From Eulemur rufifrons (Eukaryota; Chordata; Mammalia; Primates; Lemuridae), in assembly GCF_041146395.1 (NCBI RefSeq), contig NC_090989.1, positions 174,871,501-174,935,500 of the forward strand: a DNA stretch of 64,000 nt, given 5' to 3'. The notes below the pieces were generated by a model, which saw only the letters and a program-made list of their open reading frames with translations, searched no databases and was not told the origin of the DNA. Both the position numbers and the translations under genes were made by a program. Of this stretch, positions 14,986-24,810 are shown piece after piece. Position 1 is the stretch's first letter, and each line of letters begins with the position of its first letter.

Positions 14986-15317
14986 GAAATGCAGAAGAGA
15001 GAATAAACATAAACGAGACACTTGGATTGACTCTACACGCCAGAATGAAAATGTGAGAAAGGAGAAAAGCAAGCTACAGTGCGGGACAATAAAATCACAG
15101 ATGTCTTCAGAGACTGACCAGATCCCTTTGAAGCCAGTTGTTCCAAGACTTAGTACTCCAGTTAAGAAGGAGAATGTGGCTCCTCTGAGATGGCTAGCAG
15201 TCCTTCCGAGACCTCTTGATGAAAAGGCAGAAGCAGTTATTCAAGAGGCAAAAGTGAAGCCCCATTGCAAGGAGATTGATCTCAGAGGAGAACAGAATTT
15301 TACATTTAATTTACCAG
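14986..15317 (+). CDS. Candidate internal exon of an unidentified protein-coding gene
   Basis: A 332-base open stretch is bounded by an acceptor-like site (TTTCTACAG before 14986) and a donor-like site (CCAG/GTATGG at 15317/15318). The open frame continues from about 14966 to a stop at 15344-15346. Phases would be 2 at the acceptor and 1 at the donor. The translation is hydrophilic and not low-complexity, rich in Lys/Glu/Arg, with segments such as ETDQIPLKPVVPRLSTPVKK and LRWLAVLPRPLDEKAEAV (15110-15240). No domain, membrane segment or catalytic motif is visible and I do not recognise the protein. The polypyrimidine tract is weak, and open frames of about 100 codons arise by chance in a window this size. 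It could also be a fragment of a processed pseudogene or nothing at all. Confidence 0.3.
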
Positions 15318-15319
15318 GT

Positions 15320-16212
15320 ATGGATGCACAAACACTCTCCATTTGATTCAGCAAATATGTGTGCAGCCCTTTGCTGTAGGCAAACACACAAAAAAACACA
15401 GCACTTGGTCATAGCAGGGATTCTGGTATTCAACATAACAAATGAATCCAGAGCTGATCATTTGAACCCAATTTAATTCCCTGTGTATCTTCAGGCAGCT
15501 CACCTTCTTATTTGAGGATAGACATGAAAGAGCAGTCATGGGCAGTCAAAAGGGAACTAACTGTGAGATCTAGTCCCAGCTCACTCAACCTCTGAGTTGA
15601 ACTTGATATGAAGCATTCCCTTTTTAGCCTTAGTGCTTTTGTTTTCAATTATTTTATCTGGAACCCTAGTACATAAAACAGATAAAACCAAACCCATTAG
15701 CTCTGGTTAAACTGAGTCCTGAGGGTCCCAGAGTCCTACCCACATAGCCTCTCCTTACATCTCCACCCAGCTGCTCATGACCTGCCTTGGCCACTAGGAT
15801 TCTGCAGAAAATAGGTCAGAAAAAAAACCACACTAGTTGTGCTTTCCAAAGATACTCCTAACTCTGAACATTTAAAATCCACTTAATGTAGACTTTCTCC
15901 TGCTCATCTAAATGCCTTCTGTTGCATGTTGTCACTCTCAAAAGCAACAGAAATATGATGCCAATCAATTAGGAGCAAAAGAGATATTTATTAGGATAGT
16001 AATCTGTTCCCAATAATCTTGTTCCCAATCTGGAATAGGAATTGGTAAATTCTAATGAGAAAAATATATACTACTTAGGAAAACTTCCCATAGGTATCTT
16101 TGTGCCCTTTATTTTGTAGAACTTATTGCCACCAGCCATCTTCTCTGTCTTTAATTCCACATTTCTACCATTAAATTCAGATCAACACAGCAAGTTCTCT
16201 AGAGTTGAACAG
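15320..16212. other. Unique sequence
   Basis: No repeat or gene recognised downstream of the candidate exon up to the L1 mosaic. Confidence 0.5.
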
Positions 16213-16680
16213 GACGAAGAATCTACAAAGAACTCAAGCAAATCAACAAGAACAAAAGAAACAACCCTATCAAAAAGTGGGCAAAAGACATGAACAGAAG
16301 TTTTTCGAAAGAAGATAGACAAACGGCCAAAAAGCATATGAAAAAATGCTCAACATCACTAATCATCAGACAAATCCAAATTAAATCTGTGATAAGATAC
16401 CACCTTATCCCTATCAGAATGTCCATTATTAAAAAGTCAAAAACAGTAGGTGCTGGCGTGGATGCAGAGAAATGAGAATGCTTATACACTGTTGGTAGTA
16501 CTGCAAATTAGTACAACCTCTATGGAAAACAGTATGGAGATTCCTTAAAGAACTATTAATAAAAGTAGACCTCCTATTTGATCCAGCAATCCCACTGCTG
16601 GGTATCTACCCAAAGGAAAAGAAGTCATTTTATCAAAAGACACCTGTACTCGAATGTTTATTGCTGCACGATTCTCAATC

Positions 16681-16727
16681 ACAAAGATGTATAATCAATT
16701 ATACATCAATTGATTATACATCTTTGT
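16681..16727. repeat. Perfect 20-bp hairpin inside L1
   Basis: ACAAAGATGTATAATCAATT (16681-16700) is followed after a 7-nt loop by its exact reverse complement (16708-16727). The intact L1 at 50869 shows only the first part (CAAAGATGTGG). The palindrome is therefore a local addition, and another GATGTATAAAAG follows directly. Confidence 0.95.
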
Positions 16728-16780
16728 ATAAAAGATGTATAAAAGTGCCCATCAATTCATGAATGGATTAACAAAATGTG

Positions 16781-16784
<4 letters not shown>

Positions 16785-16819
<35 letters not shown>
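16785..16819. repeat. (TA)n microsatellite
   Basis: About 17 TA units at the position where the L1 ORF2 sequence normally has a short GTATATATACACC stretch, so it probably expanded from L1 sequence. Confidence 0.95.
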
Positions 16820-16820
<1 letters not shown>

Positions 16821-17335
16821 TATAGAGTACTACTCAGCCATAAAAAGAAATGAATTAATGTCTTTTGCAACAATCTGGATGGAACTGGAGACCATTCTCA
16901 GTGAAGTATCTCAAGAATGGAAAAACAAACACCACATGTACTCACTATTAAACTGGAACTGACCAATAAGCACACATGTGCACAGAGGGAAGTAAAACTC
17001 AGTGGAGAGCAACAAGGGGGGAGGGGATGGAACTGGAGATTATTATTCTAAGTGAAGTATCTCAAGAATGGAAAAACAAACACCACATGTACTGTCTAAT
17101 AATTTGAAACTAATTCATGGGCACAAATGGGCACAAAGAGAAGGAAAGGTCACTGGAAATCAAGAAGGTGGGTTGGGGGAGGAAAGGAGAGGTAGAAACC
17201 TACCTAACAGGTACAATGAACAATATTTGCGTGATGGGCACAACTAATAGCCCTGACTTAAGCATTATGAAAGCTATCCACATGACAAAAACATTTTTAC
17301 CTCCTTAATATTTTGAAATTAAACAAAAGAAAATG

Positions 17336-17339
<4 letters not shown>

Positions 17340-17372
<33 letters not shown>
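17340..17372. repeat. (CA)n microsatellite
   Basis: About 16 CA units at the left edge of the next L1 piece, in the same ORF2 position as the TA run at 16785. Confidence 0.95.
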
Positions 17373-17745
17373 ATGGAGTACTACTCAGCCATAAAAAGGA
17401 ATAAAATAATGTCTTTTGCAGCAACATGGCTGGAACTGAAGACCATTATCCTAAGCGAAGTATCTCAGGAATGGAAAACCAAACATCACATGTTCTCACT
17501 AAGAAGTGGGAGCTAATATGGGTACACATGGGCACAGAGCGATATAAAGGACATGAGAAACCAAGAAGTGGGGAGGGCAGGAGGGTAGGTGTGGAATAAA
17601 ACTTACTTATTGGGTATAATAACACTGTTGTGGTGATGGGCACACCAAAAGCCCTGACTTAATTAGACATTATCAAACTATCTCTGTAATAAAATCACTT
17701 ATACTCCCTTAATTAATATTTTAAAATTAAAAAAATAAATACAAT
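17373..17745 (+). mobile_element. Second short L1 3' end (370 bp)
   Basis: Starts CCATGGAGTACTACTCAGCC and contains the ORF2 C-terminal end (residues equivalent to about 1255-1292 of the intact copy), then a 3'UTR with GGGTATAATAACACTG, GTGATGGGCACACCAAAAGCC and a short A-rich tail near 17725-17745. It is a separate, severely 5'-truncated or recombined copy directly abutting the first L1. Confidence 0.85.
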
Positions 17746-18165
17746 CATTTTGCCCTTTCCTAGTTACCATCCTCCAACAAAGGACTCCACCTTTTAAGGG
17801 AAGGAAGGAAAAAAAGGGTAGAATTACATGGGATTGAGTGCCATGCTGGGTGAATAACATCTTTCCAGGCCATGATGGCTGGGGGCAGGGGTGGGGCTAG
17901 AAATTCCCCCAGTAGACTTAATCTGCACCTCTAGGCCTCCATACAATTTTGTTTTATCTTATTTTTAAGACACTTGATATTTGGTTTGAATGATAATTTA
18001 GGCATAATCTGGCCTTATCTTCCTATTATACTATAAATTCCTTCAGGGTAGGAATTTTCCTATACACAGTTCTGAATCCTTTAAGGGCTAAATATGTATA
18101 GTGTAGCTATTCGAGTAATTCATGGGAAAGTGAATTGAGAAAAACCCTAAGCTGAGTTTTCTAAG
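17746..18165. other. Unique sequence with weak L2 piece
   Basis: A stretch near 18025-18100 (TATAAATTCCTTCAGGGTAGG) resembles the L2 3' end. Otherwise nothing was recognised. Confidence 0.4.
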
Positions 18166-18384
18166 CAGGGGTTGGCAAACTACAGCCCATGGGCCAAATC
18201 CATTCACCCCCTGTTTTTGTAAATAAAGTTTTATTGGAACACAGTTATGCTATTTTTTAATGTATTCTCTATGGCTGCTTTCACACAACAAGAGTAGATT
18301 TGATTAGTTGCAACAAAGATCATATGGCCCACAAAGCCCAAGATATTGACTATCTGGCCCATTGGGAAATCAGTTTATCCCCTG
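18166..18384 (+). repeat. Nonautonomous hAT-Charlie element, near full length
   Basis: Begins CAGGGGTTGGCAAACTACAG and ends near the complementary CCCCTG at 18384, with internal blocks TTTTTGTAAATAAAGTTTTA and TATGGCCCACAAAGCC typical of this mammalian family. The flanking 8-mers TTCTAAGC and ATCTAAAC agree at 6 of 8 positions, as expected for an old hAT 8-bp duplication. No coding capacity. Confidence 0.8.
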
Positions 18385-18779
18385 ATCTAAACCCCAGGTA
18401 AATTAATATGTACATATATTTTAAAGATATATATTCTTGTTGTTGTTATTGAGTTACTTTCAAGTCCACCTAGTTTTGTTAAATATATTTACTACTCATG
18501 TTTCTGCCTTTGGCAAATAGTCATGTCAGTCATTTTGAGTAGATACAAAGCTAATTTACCCATTCTAATTGATAATTCTTTACTGTCTTCTGAGTTCTTA
18601 ACTATGCAATCGGAAAAAAAAATAGATTTGCCTTTCCATGTAATATTAGCTAAAACTATTCTAGTTTTATATAACAAAAGACAAACTCAAACTAGCACCC
18701 TTTAAAAAAAATCTAAAATGATCAGAGGAGAAAGAGATTGCCTCATGCAACCAAGAAATTAAGTGTTGAACTAACTTCA
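18385..18779. other. Unique AT-rich sequence
   Basis: Nothing recognised. Confidence 0.5.
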
Positions 18780-19290
18780 GGGAGGGCTGGATTCAGAGGC
18801 TCTAAGATGGTACCCAGGACTCTACCATCAACTGTTGGCTCAGTTAGATTCTTCTTTGCATATATGCCTTATTCTGTCTTGCCATAAATGGTTGATATCT
18901 TTTCACCTGGAAGAAAGTTGCTGTTGGCAGGCCCAGGCTAGATCATTGCAGCCGCAGAATAGTTCTGTATAGCTTATCATCCAAAAGGAAGAGAGACCTA
19001 TTTCTCCCAGTATCTATATATTAAATCTATAAAAGGGCTCTGACTACTTAAGTTATGTGTCCAGGCCCTGGATCAGTCGCTGTGGCCAGAAAGATGGGAT
19101 ACCATAAAATTGATCAGACCTGGGTCATATGCTCAGCTGTGTGCAACAATTGACAGTCCCACAATAACAGACCAATATGGATAAGGGGCAAGGTCCCAAT
19201 GGAAAGGAGGCTGCTTGGCCTATGGAATAGTTTATCTCCTATGGAAATGTTACATCAGGATTTAGTGGAGGAGACTAGATTTTACAAACA
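18780..19290. repeat. Ancient interspersed-repeat-like sequence, family unassigned
   Basis: The blocks GGATCAGTCGCTGTGGCCAG (near 19070) and CAGACCTGGGTCATATGCTC (near 19115) are typical of a common old mammalian repeat whose name I cannot fix. A related sequence with GGGCCTGAGTCAGTTGCCCA occurs at about 59260. Limits are rough. Confidence 0.35.
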
Positions 19291-21425
19291 ACACTAGCCA
19301 AGCTCTAGGAAAAATGAGTTTATTTTCCCTCTCCCACCTTGTGCCATCTCTTATCATCCTGTTGAATATTCGGCCCCTGGGAACTTCATCATACCCTGCT
19401 AGCTGCTTTCTAAGCAATGTTCAAAACTCTACCCAAGCTCTCCCACTTCACCAACACTTGCATTTCCTGTCTTCTGCTTGTGTTCTTCTGTGTACCACGT
19501 TGGTTCTGAGTTTAACGAGATTACATAACTGAAGTTGAGATTTGCTTACTTGTAACATTACCCAGAAAATTAACAATTAACTGATCAAGATGCAAGTATT
19601 TTCAAAATGAGATAAAAAAACGAAGAGAAGAGAAGAAATGTCAGGATGCAGAAGGATGGAACCAATTTTTTTGGTGAGGGAGAGGTCAAGGGAGTCTCTT
19701 TTTCTCCCACCGTCCGCCTCCCCCACACACACACTTCAATCCAAGAACATCTGAACTTTTGGATACTGAAAAGTGGCCTCCGAAGAGCTCTAACTGCCTG
19801 AATGGGCCAGTTAGAAATCTGAGTATACATTATGTTCTCTCTGTCTGTCTTGTAGCTTGAACACACTGTGATTTGGATCTAAAATAATTACTGCTATTCA
19901 GTGTCGTCCACACATAATTAGCCTCAAATTATAATGAATTCACACGGTTTGCCCTGTTCATGAAGTGAAGTGATTCTATTACTGTTTTTTTTTTCTCCCT
20001 CTCATATATTTAATATAAAAACACTTTGAGATCTTCATCCTATTAGGTGGAATGCTCTCTGGAATGTCAGCTGACGATGAAGGAGAAAGAAAGTCAAGGA
20101 TGGCTAGTTAATCCGATAGTCTGAGCTACAAGGCATAGTTCAATGATTGCTGAACTCTTTGCTTTCTCTAAGGCATTGTACCTGTTGGCTTTCTACTCCC
20201 CATGTGTGCATAGAGACAACCTCAGTGTGATAAAGGTTTTAGGTCACTTTGAAAGAAACTAAACCAGAGAGATTCATTCGTCTCCTTATTCTACATAACT
20301 TGGCATAGATAGGTATTAGTAATAAAATAATTTAGAATAATGACTGTAAATTTGTTTTTAAGCAGACTTTAAGAAATATGCTTCTGTGAGGGGGAGAAGG
20401 AGAAAATTTCAGAATTTACCTTTTAATTCTCATTACACATACGCAGAACAGTCCCATGAAAATTCAAGACTTTGAAGCCAAAATTCACATGAATTCCTAC
20501 TGCTCCTTGGTCTTTCCTACAGTTTTACTTTTAATCCTTAGCATTTAATTCAATGATTAGCTCATAGGAAGCAAAAAATATAAGTGAATAAATATATATC
20601 TAAAACTAGTTTCTTGAGTTTTCTTTTGCATTCTTGTTGCCAAACCATAAATTTGAAATTGCAAACAGGATATTTTCCATGTGAGTTTCTTATGCATAAA
20701 AATCCATCTCAGAGTCTGACCAAAAACAATCAGAGAAATTAGTTTATTGACGAAACTCTTATCAACGAATGGAGTTTTAAAACTAAAAATGTCTTTTTTT
20801 CTCTTCTTGAAATGAATAAAACAATCCCTTTATTGTCATACTTGCTTAGCATTTATTTTCCACTCCTTATTATGCGTGCCTCCTTTTTGTCATCAATACA
20901 TAATCCATTATGTGTCTTTTATTGTATTTGTTCCAACTATTGTCTCGAGATGATGTCAAAGGACATTAGATACCAGAGACTGACTTTGCAGGAGTGAATT
21001 AATGTCAGTGTTGAAGGAGGCTATAATCATAGGACTAAATGAGCTTTCAGGAGGCCACACAGTATGCTGATGACAGAACCAAGACTAAAACCCAGGAATT
21101 CTGACCATTTGTCTTGTTCTATGTCCACAAATGATACTGCCTATTGTTAGTATTTAGTAAAGGCTTGCTGAAAGCAGTCCATTTACTTGTAATATAGAGC
21201 ATCTATGAAGGAGTTTTAAAAAAGAATCCAATGAAAGTTTCTTTAGTGATTATATTAAAAGTTCTGAAAAAAAATAGGGTATGTGTATGATTTTATACGC
21301 AGTTATTTCTTATAAGGTAAAATTATTGCAACTTAGTGCATTGAAACATTCCTTTGAAAAGCTTAACTGATTTAGAAGCTATTATACAAAGTCCTAGTCT
21401 ATCTGATAATAAGAAAATGTTTATG
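19291..21425. other. Unique AT-rich sequence
   Basis: About 2.1 kb without recognised repeats or genes. Confidence 0.5.
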
Positions 21426-21429
21426 ATAC

Positions 21430-21615
21430 ATATGAAACTAGTGCACTGCAGGGTAGGAGCTAAGAGTATGGATAGAGAGTCAGACCTGAGCACAAATAGT
21501 TTTCCATCAGCAATTAGCTACTTGATCTTACATCAGTATTTATCATTTTCATATTTGTAAAACAGGGGCATTAAGACTGGTTACTAGTTTGTTGTTAAAA
21601 TTAAATGAAATCATG
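21430..21615 (+). repeat. MIR SINE fragment
   Basis: Order of blocks follows MIR: AGAGTATGGATAGAGAGTCAGAC, then AGCTACTTGATCTTACATCAG, then CATATTTGTAAAACAGGGGC and AAATTAAATGAAATCAT. Diverged. Confidence 0.65.
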
Positions 21616-22295
21616 CATCAAAAACACTGAGGACAGAATTTGGCGATGTCTATTGTAAAGGCAGTATAGTTTTTGGATCTTCCTTAATCCCCACATTGAA
21701 ACAACCAAGCAACTAGATACCAAAGCCAGACCCCTGTGGACAGTATTTGCAATAAATATAAGTGACAAGGTGTCAACATAAGCCCCAAGATACAAGAAGA
21801 TAAGGATAAACAAAAAAAAGTCACTAGATGTGCCTGTTATAGGCATCTGTGCAGAAGCCAAAGCAGTTTCTGAGAACCAAGAAGAGAAGGAAGACATCAA
21901 AAAAAGATTTTTGTGAATATATGTACATGTAGAACTAAAATTACATGCTGTAACAATATATACATAGTATTAATACAATTCTAAAGAAATGGCAGAAGAA
22001 TGGGAGAGTGATTTCAAAAAAAAATCCTTATCTGTTTTCAGTAATCACAATTGGTTATAGTAATATTAGTATTGTTCTTCTAAGACGGTTGTGTTTGTAA
22101 TGTAGGATAAAGCAAATGAGCTAAGTATGGGATATTCTAATTTTATCATTCTTTGTGACCTTGAGAACTAGAACCAAGATTTCAGGATTCTCAGGACACA
22201 AGAAGTGATATATCAGAAGTTAAGAAAACCAGTAGCCCTAAATTTGAATTGAAAATATCAGTATGGACTCATGAAGTATTCTATCTTTATATGTA
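21616..22295. other. Unique AT-rich sequence
   Basis: Nothing recognised. Confidence 0.5.
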
Positions 22296-22300
22296 TGTAT

Positions 22301-22324
22301 GTGTATATATATATATATATATAT
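22301..22324. repeat. (TA)n microsatellite
   Basis: About 11 TA units just left of an AT-rich inverted repeat. Confidence 0.95.
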
Positions 22325-22328
22325 TCTT

Positions 22329-22478
22329 GATATATTAGTATTTAAGTATATAGTTACTCATTTTCTCTCTAGAAAGAGTATAGTTTTAATTTAAGTATAT
22401 AACATTTAAGTATAATATTTAAGTATATAATAACTCATATATTGAGAGAATGAGTTATATACTTAAATATGATATATT
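22329..22478. repeat. AT-rich inverted repeat (about 40-bp arms)
   Basis: Left arm 22329-22370 (core AAGTATATAGTTACTCATTT) is matched by the reverse complement of 22441-22478 (core GAGTTATATACTTAAATATG) with a few gaps. The roughly 70-base spacer holds direct repeats of TTTAAGTATATAA. The family is unknown. Confidence 0.7.
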
Positions 22479-22499
22479 ATAATCTTACATTAATATTAT

Positions 22500-23734
22500 A
22501 ATGTTATATGTTATATGTGTGTGTTTGTGTGTGTAAATAGAAAATATTTTTAAGCTCCACTGGAAAGGTCTAGAAACAATGAGTAGCAATATGGTCATTA
22601 AATACCATATTCTATTTTAAAAAACCAAGGCTTCTTGAAGAAATATGGCTGATAATAGTAATTTCTGAAAAATGTGTTTTTTTCAATATCATCTTATAAT
22701 TTTTTAACATTTTCTATAAAATTACCTTTAACCTTTTTCAAAGTTGCATTTTAGGATTAACAAAATTGAAATTATTGACTCCTTCACCAATTTAAAAATA
22801 AACTTAGAACAATATTAAATATTTGATTTTAATTTTTAATTTCAATCCACATTTGCTGGCTTCAATTAGAGTGAGGAAAACAGAAAAATCAAATTTAAAA
22901 AATTATGATTAAAAATTCATAAAACTAAATTATAACATAAACTACAAGAGATGTTATATCTGTCACAATTGTTTTATATATTTATATATATTTTCTGAAA
23001 CAAAGTTTATGGGGGAATATTTCAGTGATGTGGTGATTTCATTTGGAAGAAATGTATAACAGACACAAGGTAGTTCTTAAAATTTGGTACATTTTCTTGA
23101 GGTAGAAAGTAACTTTCTCAATGTCAATAGGATATCTGTAATAGTTATTTTAGTAATTCATTTTGTTCTTACAATTTAAACATCATATATGTAAGTGAGG
23201 GGAGTATGTGATACACTTCCTATTCAACAAAGATCTTTTTTAAATTGTGTTCAAATATACAGGTTCACAATCCTCCATGTGAAACCCTAGAATAATATGT
23301 GTTTTAGGAGTTCTCAGATTTACAGAAATTATTCAGTGGAAAAAGTGTGCTTTGCATAACACATCTCCCCACCTCCCCCCACCTCATAATCAAACATATT
23401 AATAATTCTGCAGGAAAACATATGACTATTCCCACTAAGTAAAATGAATAAAAACTATAAATGGACTTATGTTGGCTCAGGTCAAGTTTTACTGCCAAAA
23501 GAGTTTATGCTGAATTTGCAGAGGGACAAAATTGGATTTTCAGAGCTTTTCCAATTTTATAATTGTGGGTTAAAGGATTGCAGATCTCTCCTAATTGTTT
23601 GTCTCTTTTTAAAAAAACAAAACAAAACATCATAATACTCTGAGGAAGGTACAATATCACTTCTGTCGTTGTTATACCAAAAAAAATGCATTATTTGTAT
23701 TTAAATATGAGGAAACATCAGACAGAACCAAGTA
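22500..23734. other. Very AT-rich unique sequence
   Basis: No gene or repeat family recognised. Confidence 0.5.
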
Positions 23735-23739
23735 GAGAC

Positions 23740-24212
23740 TGTGGTAAACTGAATCATGGACTCCAAAGATGCCTAGGTCCTAATCCCTGAAAATTGTGAA
23801 TTTGATACTTTATATGGCCAAGGGACTTTTCAGTTATGATTACACTGAGGATCTTGAGATGGGAAGATCGTGCTGGATGAACACACTTGGTCCCATATAA
23901 TCACAAGGGTCCTTATGACAAGGAGGCAGCAGGTCAGAGTCAGAGATGGAGATGCAGTGACAGAAGGAGAGGTTACAGGGATGTGGGGCCACAAGCCAAG
24001 GAATGGGGGCAGCTTCTTGAAGCTGGAAAAGATGGGTGATAGATTCTCCCTAAAGACTTCAAAAGGAGCGCAGCCTGCTTACACCTTGATTTTAGCCCCG
24101 TAAGACTTATGTTAGGCTTCTGACCCCTAGAATGGTGAGAGAATAAATTCGTACTGTTTTAAGCCACTGAATTTGTTATAATTTGTTGCAGCAGTAATAG
24201 GAAACTAATACA
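23740..24212 (+). mobile_element. Solo LTR, MLT1-like (ERVL-MaLR), with 5-bp target duplication
   Basis: A 473-bp element starting TGTGGTAAACTGAATCATGG and ending AACTAATACA (TG...CA ends). It is flanked on both sides by GAGAC (23735-23739 and 24213-24217). Internal MaLR features are CCTAATCCCTGAAAATTGTG, GGTCCTTATGACAAGGAGGC, an AATAAA signal (24142-24147) and TTTTAAGCCACTGAATTTG near the end. With no internal sequence, it is a recombined solo LTR. A 77-codon open frame inside is a chance frame. Confidence 0.9.
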
Positions 24213-24219
24213 GAGACAT

Positions 24220-24575
24220 TCTACAAAATAACTAGCCAAAACTCTTCAAAAACATCAAAGTCATGAAAAATAAAGACCGGAAAATTGTCCCAGATTGGAG
24301 GGCACTAAAGAGGTATGACAATCACATGCAGTGTGGGGTCCTGGATGAGAACAAAGGATGTTAGTCAGACAATTGGTAAAATTTGAACAGGATCTCTAGA
24401 TTTGTGAAGAGCATGGTATCATTTTAATTTGACAATCCTGTATTATGGTTATGTGAGACGTTATTGCTAAAAGACACATGATGAAGGGTATGGGAAATTC
24501 TCCGTACTCTTTCACAATGATTTTGTAAGTCTAAAACTATTTCAAAATTATTTTTTTTTTAAAAAGCAGTGGAGA
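24220..24575 (+). mobile_element. Old L1 3'UTR fragment
   Basis: The stretch with TGACAATCCTGTATTATGGTTATGTGAGA (24429-24457) and a closing TCTAAAACTATTTCAAAATTA plus an A/T-rich tail (24527-24571) resembles old mammalian L1M 3' ends. It abuts the solo LTR, which may have inserted next to it. Confidence 0.55.
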
Positions 24576-24594
24576 TACATCAATTTCCTTCAGT

Positions 24595-24810
24595 ATTTAA
24601 TAAAAATAATTAACACTTATTCAATGATTAATATGAGGCACTGCTCTAAGCCTTCACATGTATTACCAATTTAAACCTTACGATGCTAGAGGTGGCTATT
24701 ATGATCTCTACTTTACAGACACTGAAGATAGGGTAGGAAAGTCATCCAACATTATACAACTAAGAAGAGTGTCAAAGTCTGGAGTCTGTGCCCTTAACAA
24801 CTACTAGAAG
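24595..24810 (+). repeat. MIR SINE
   Basis: MIR order is clear: GGCACTGCTCTAAGCCTTCACATGTATTA, TTTAAACCTTACGATGC, CTACTTTACAGACACTGAAG, and AGTCTGGAGTCTGTGCCCTTAACAACTAC. Nearly full length. Confidence 0.8.

Larger units (their letters stand above)
16216..17339 (+). mobile_element. 5'-truncated L1 3' end with internal rearrangement
   Basis: Begins in the ORF2 C-terminal part (CTACAAAGAACTCAAGC, then AACCCTATCAAAAAGTGGGC at 16264-16283, equivalent to ORF2 residues near 1085 of the intact copy at 47211). It runs through the conserved CAATCCCACTGCTGGGTATC (16587-16606) and ACTACTCAGCCATAAAAAG to a 3'UTR. After a first 3'UTR start (to about 17022) the element jumps back: GATGGAACTGGAG recurs at 17024-17036 and repeats about 90 bases already seen from 16877. 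It then continues to a second, complete 3'UTR ending near 17330. A 20-bp perfect hairpin (16681-16727) and a (TA)n run (16785-16819) lie inside. The coding frame is broken. Confidence 0.85.
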
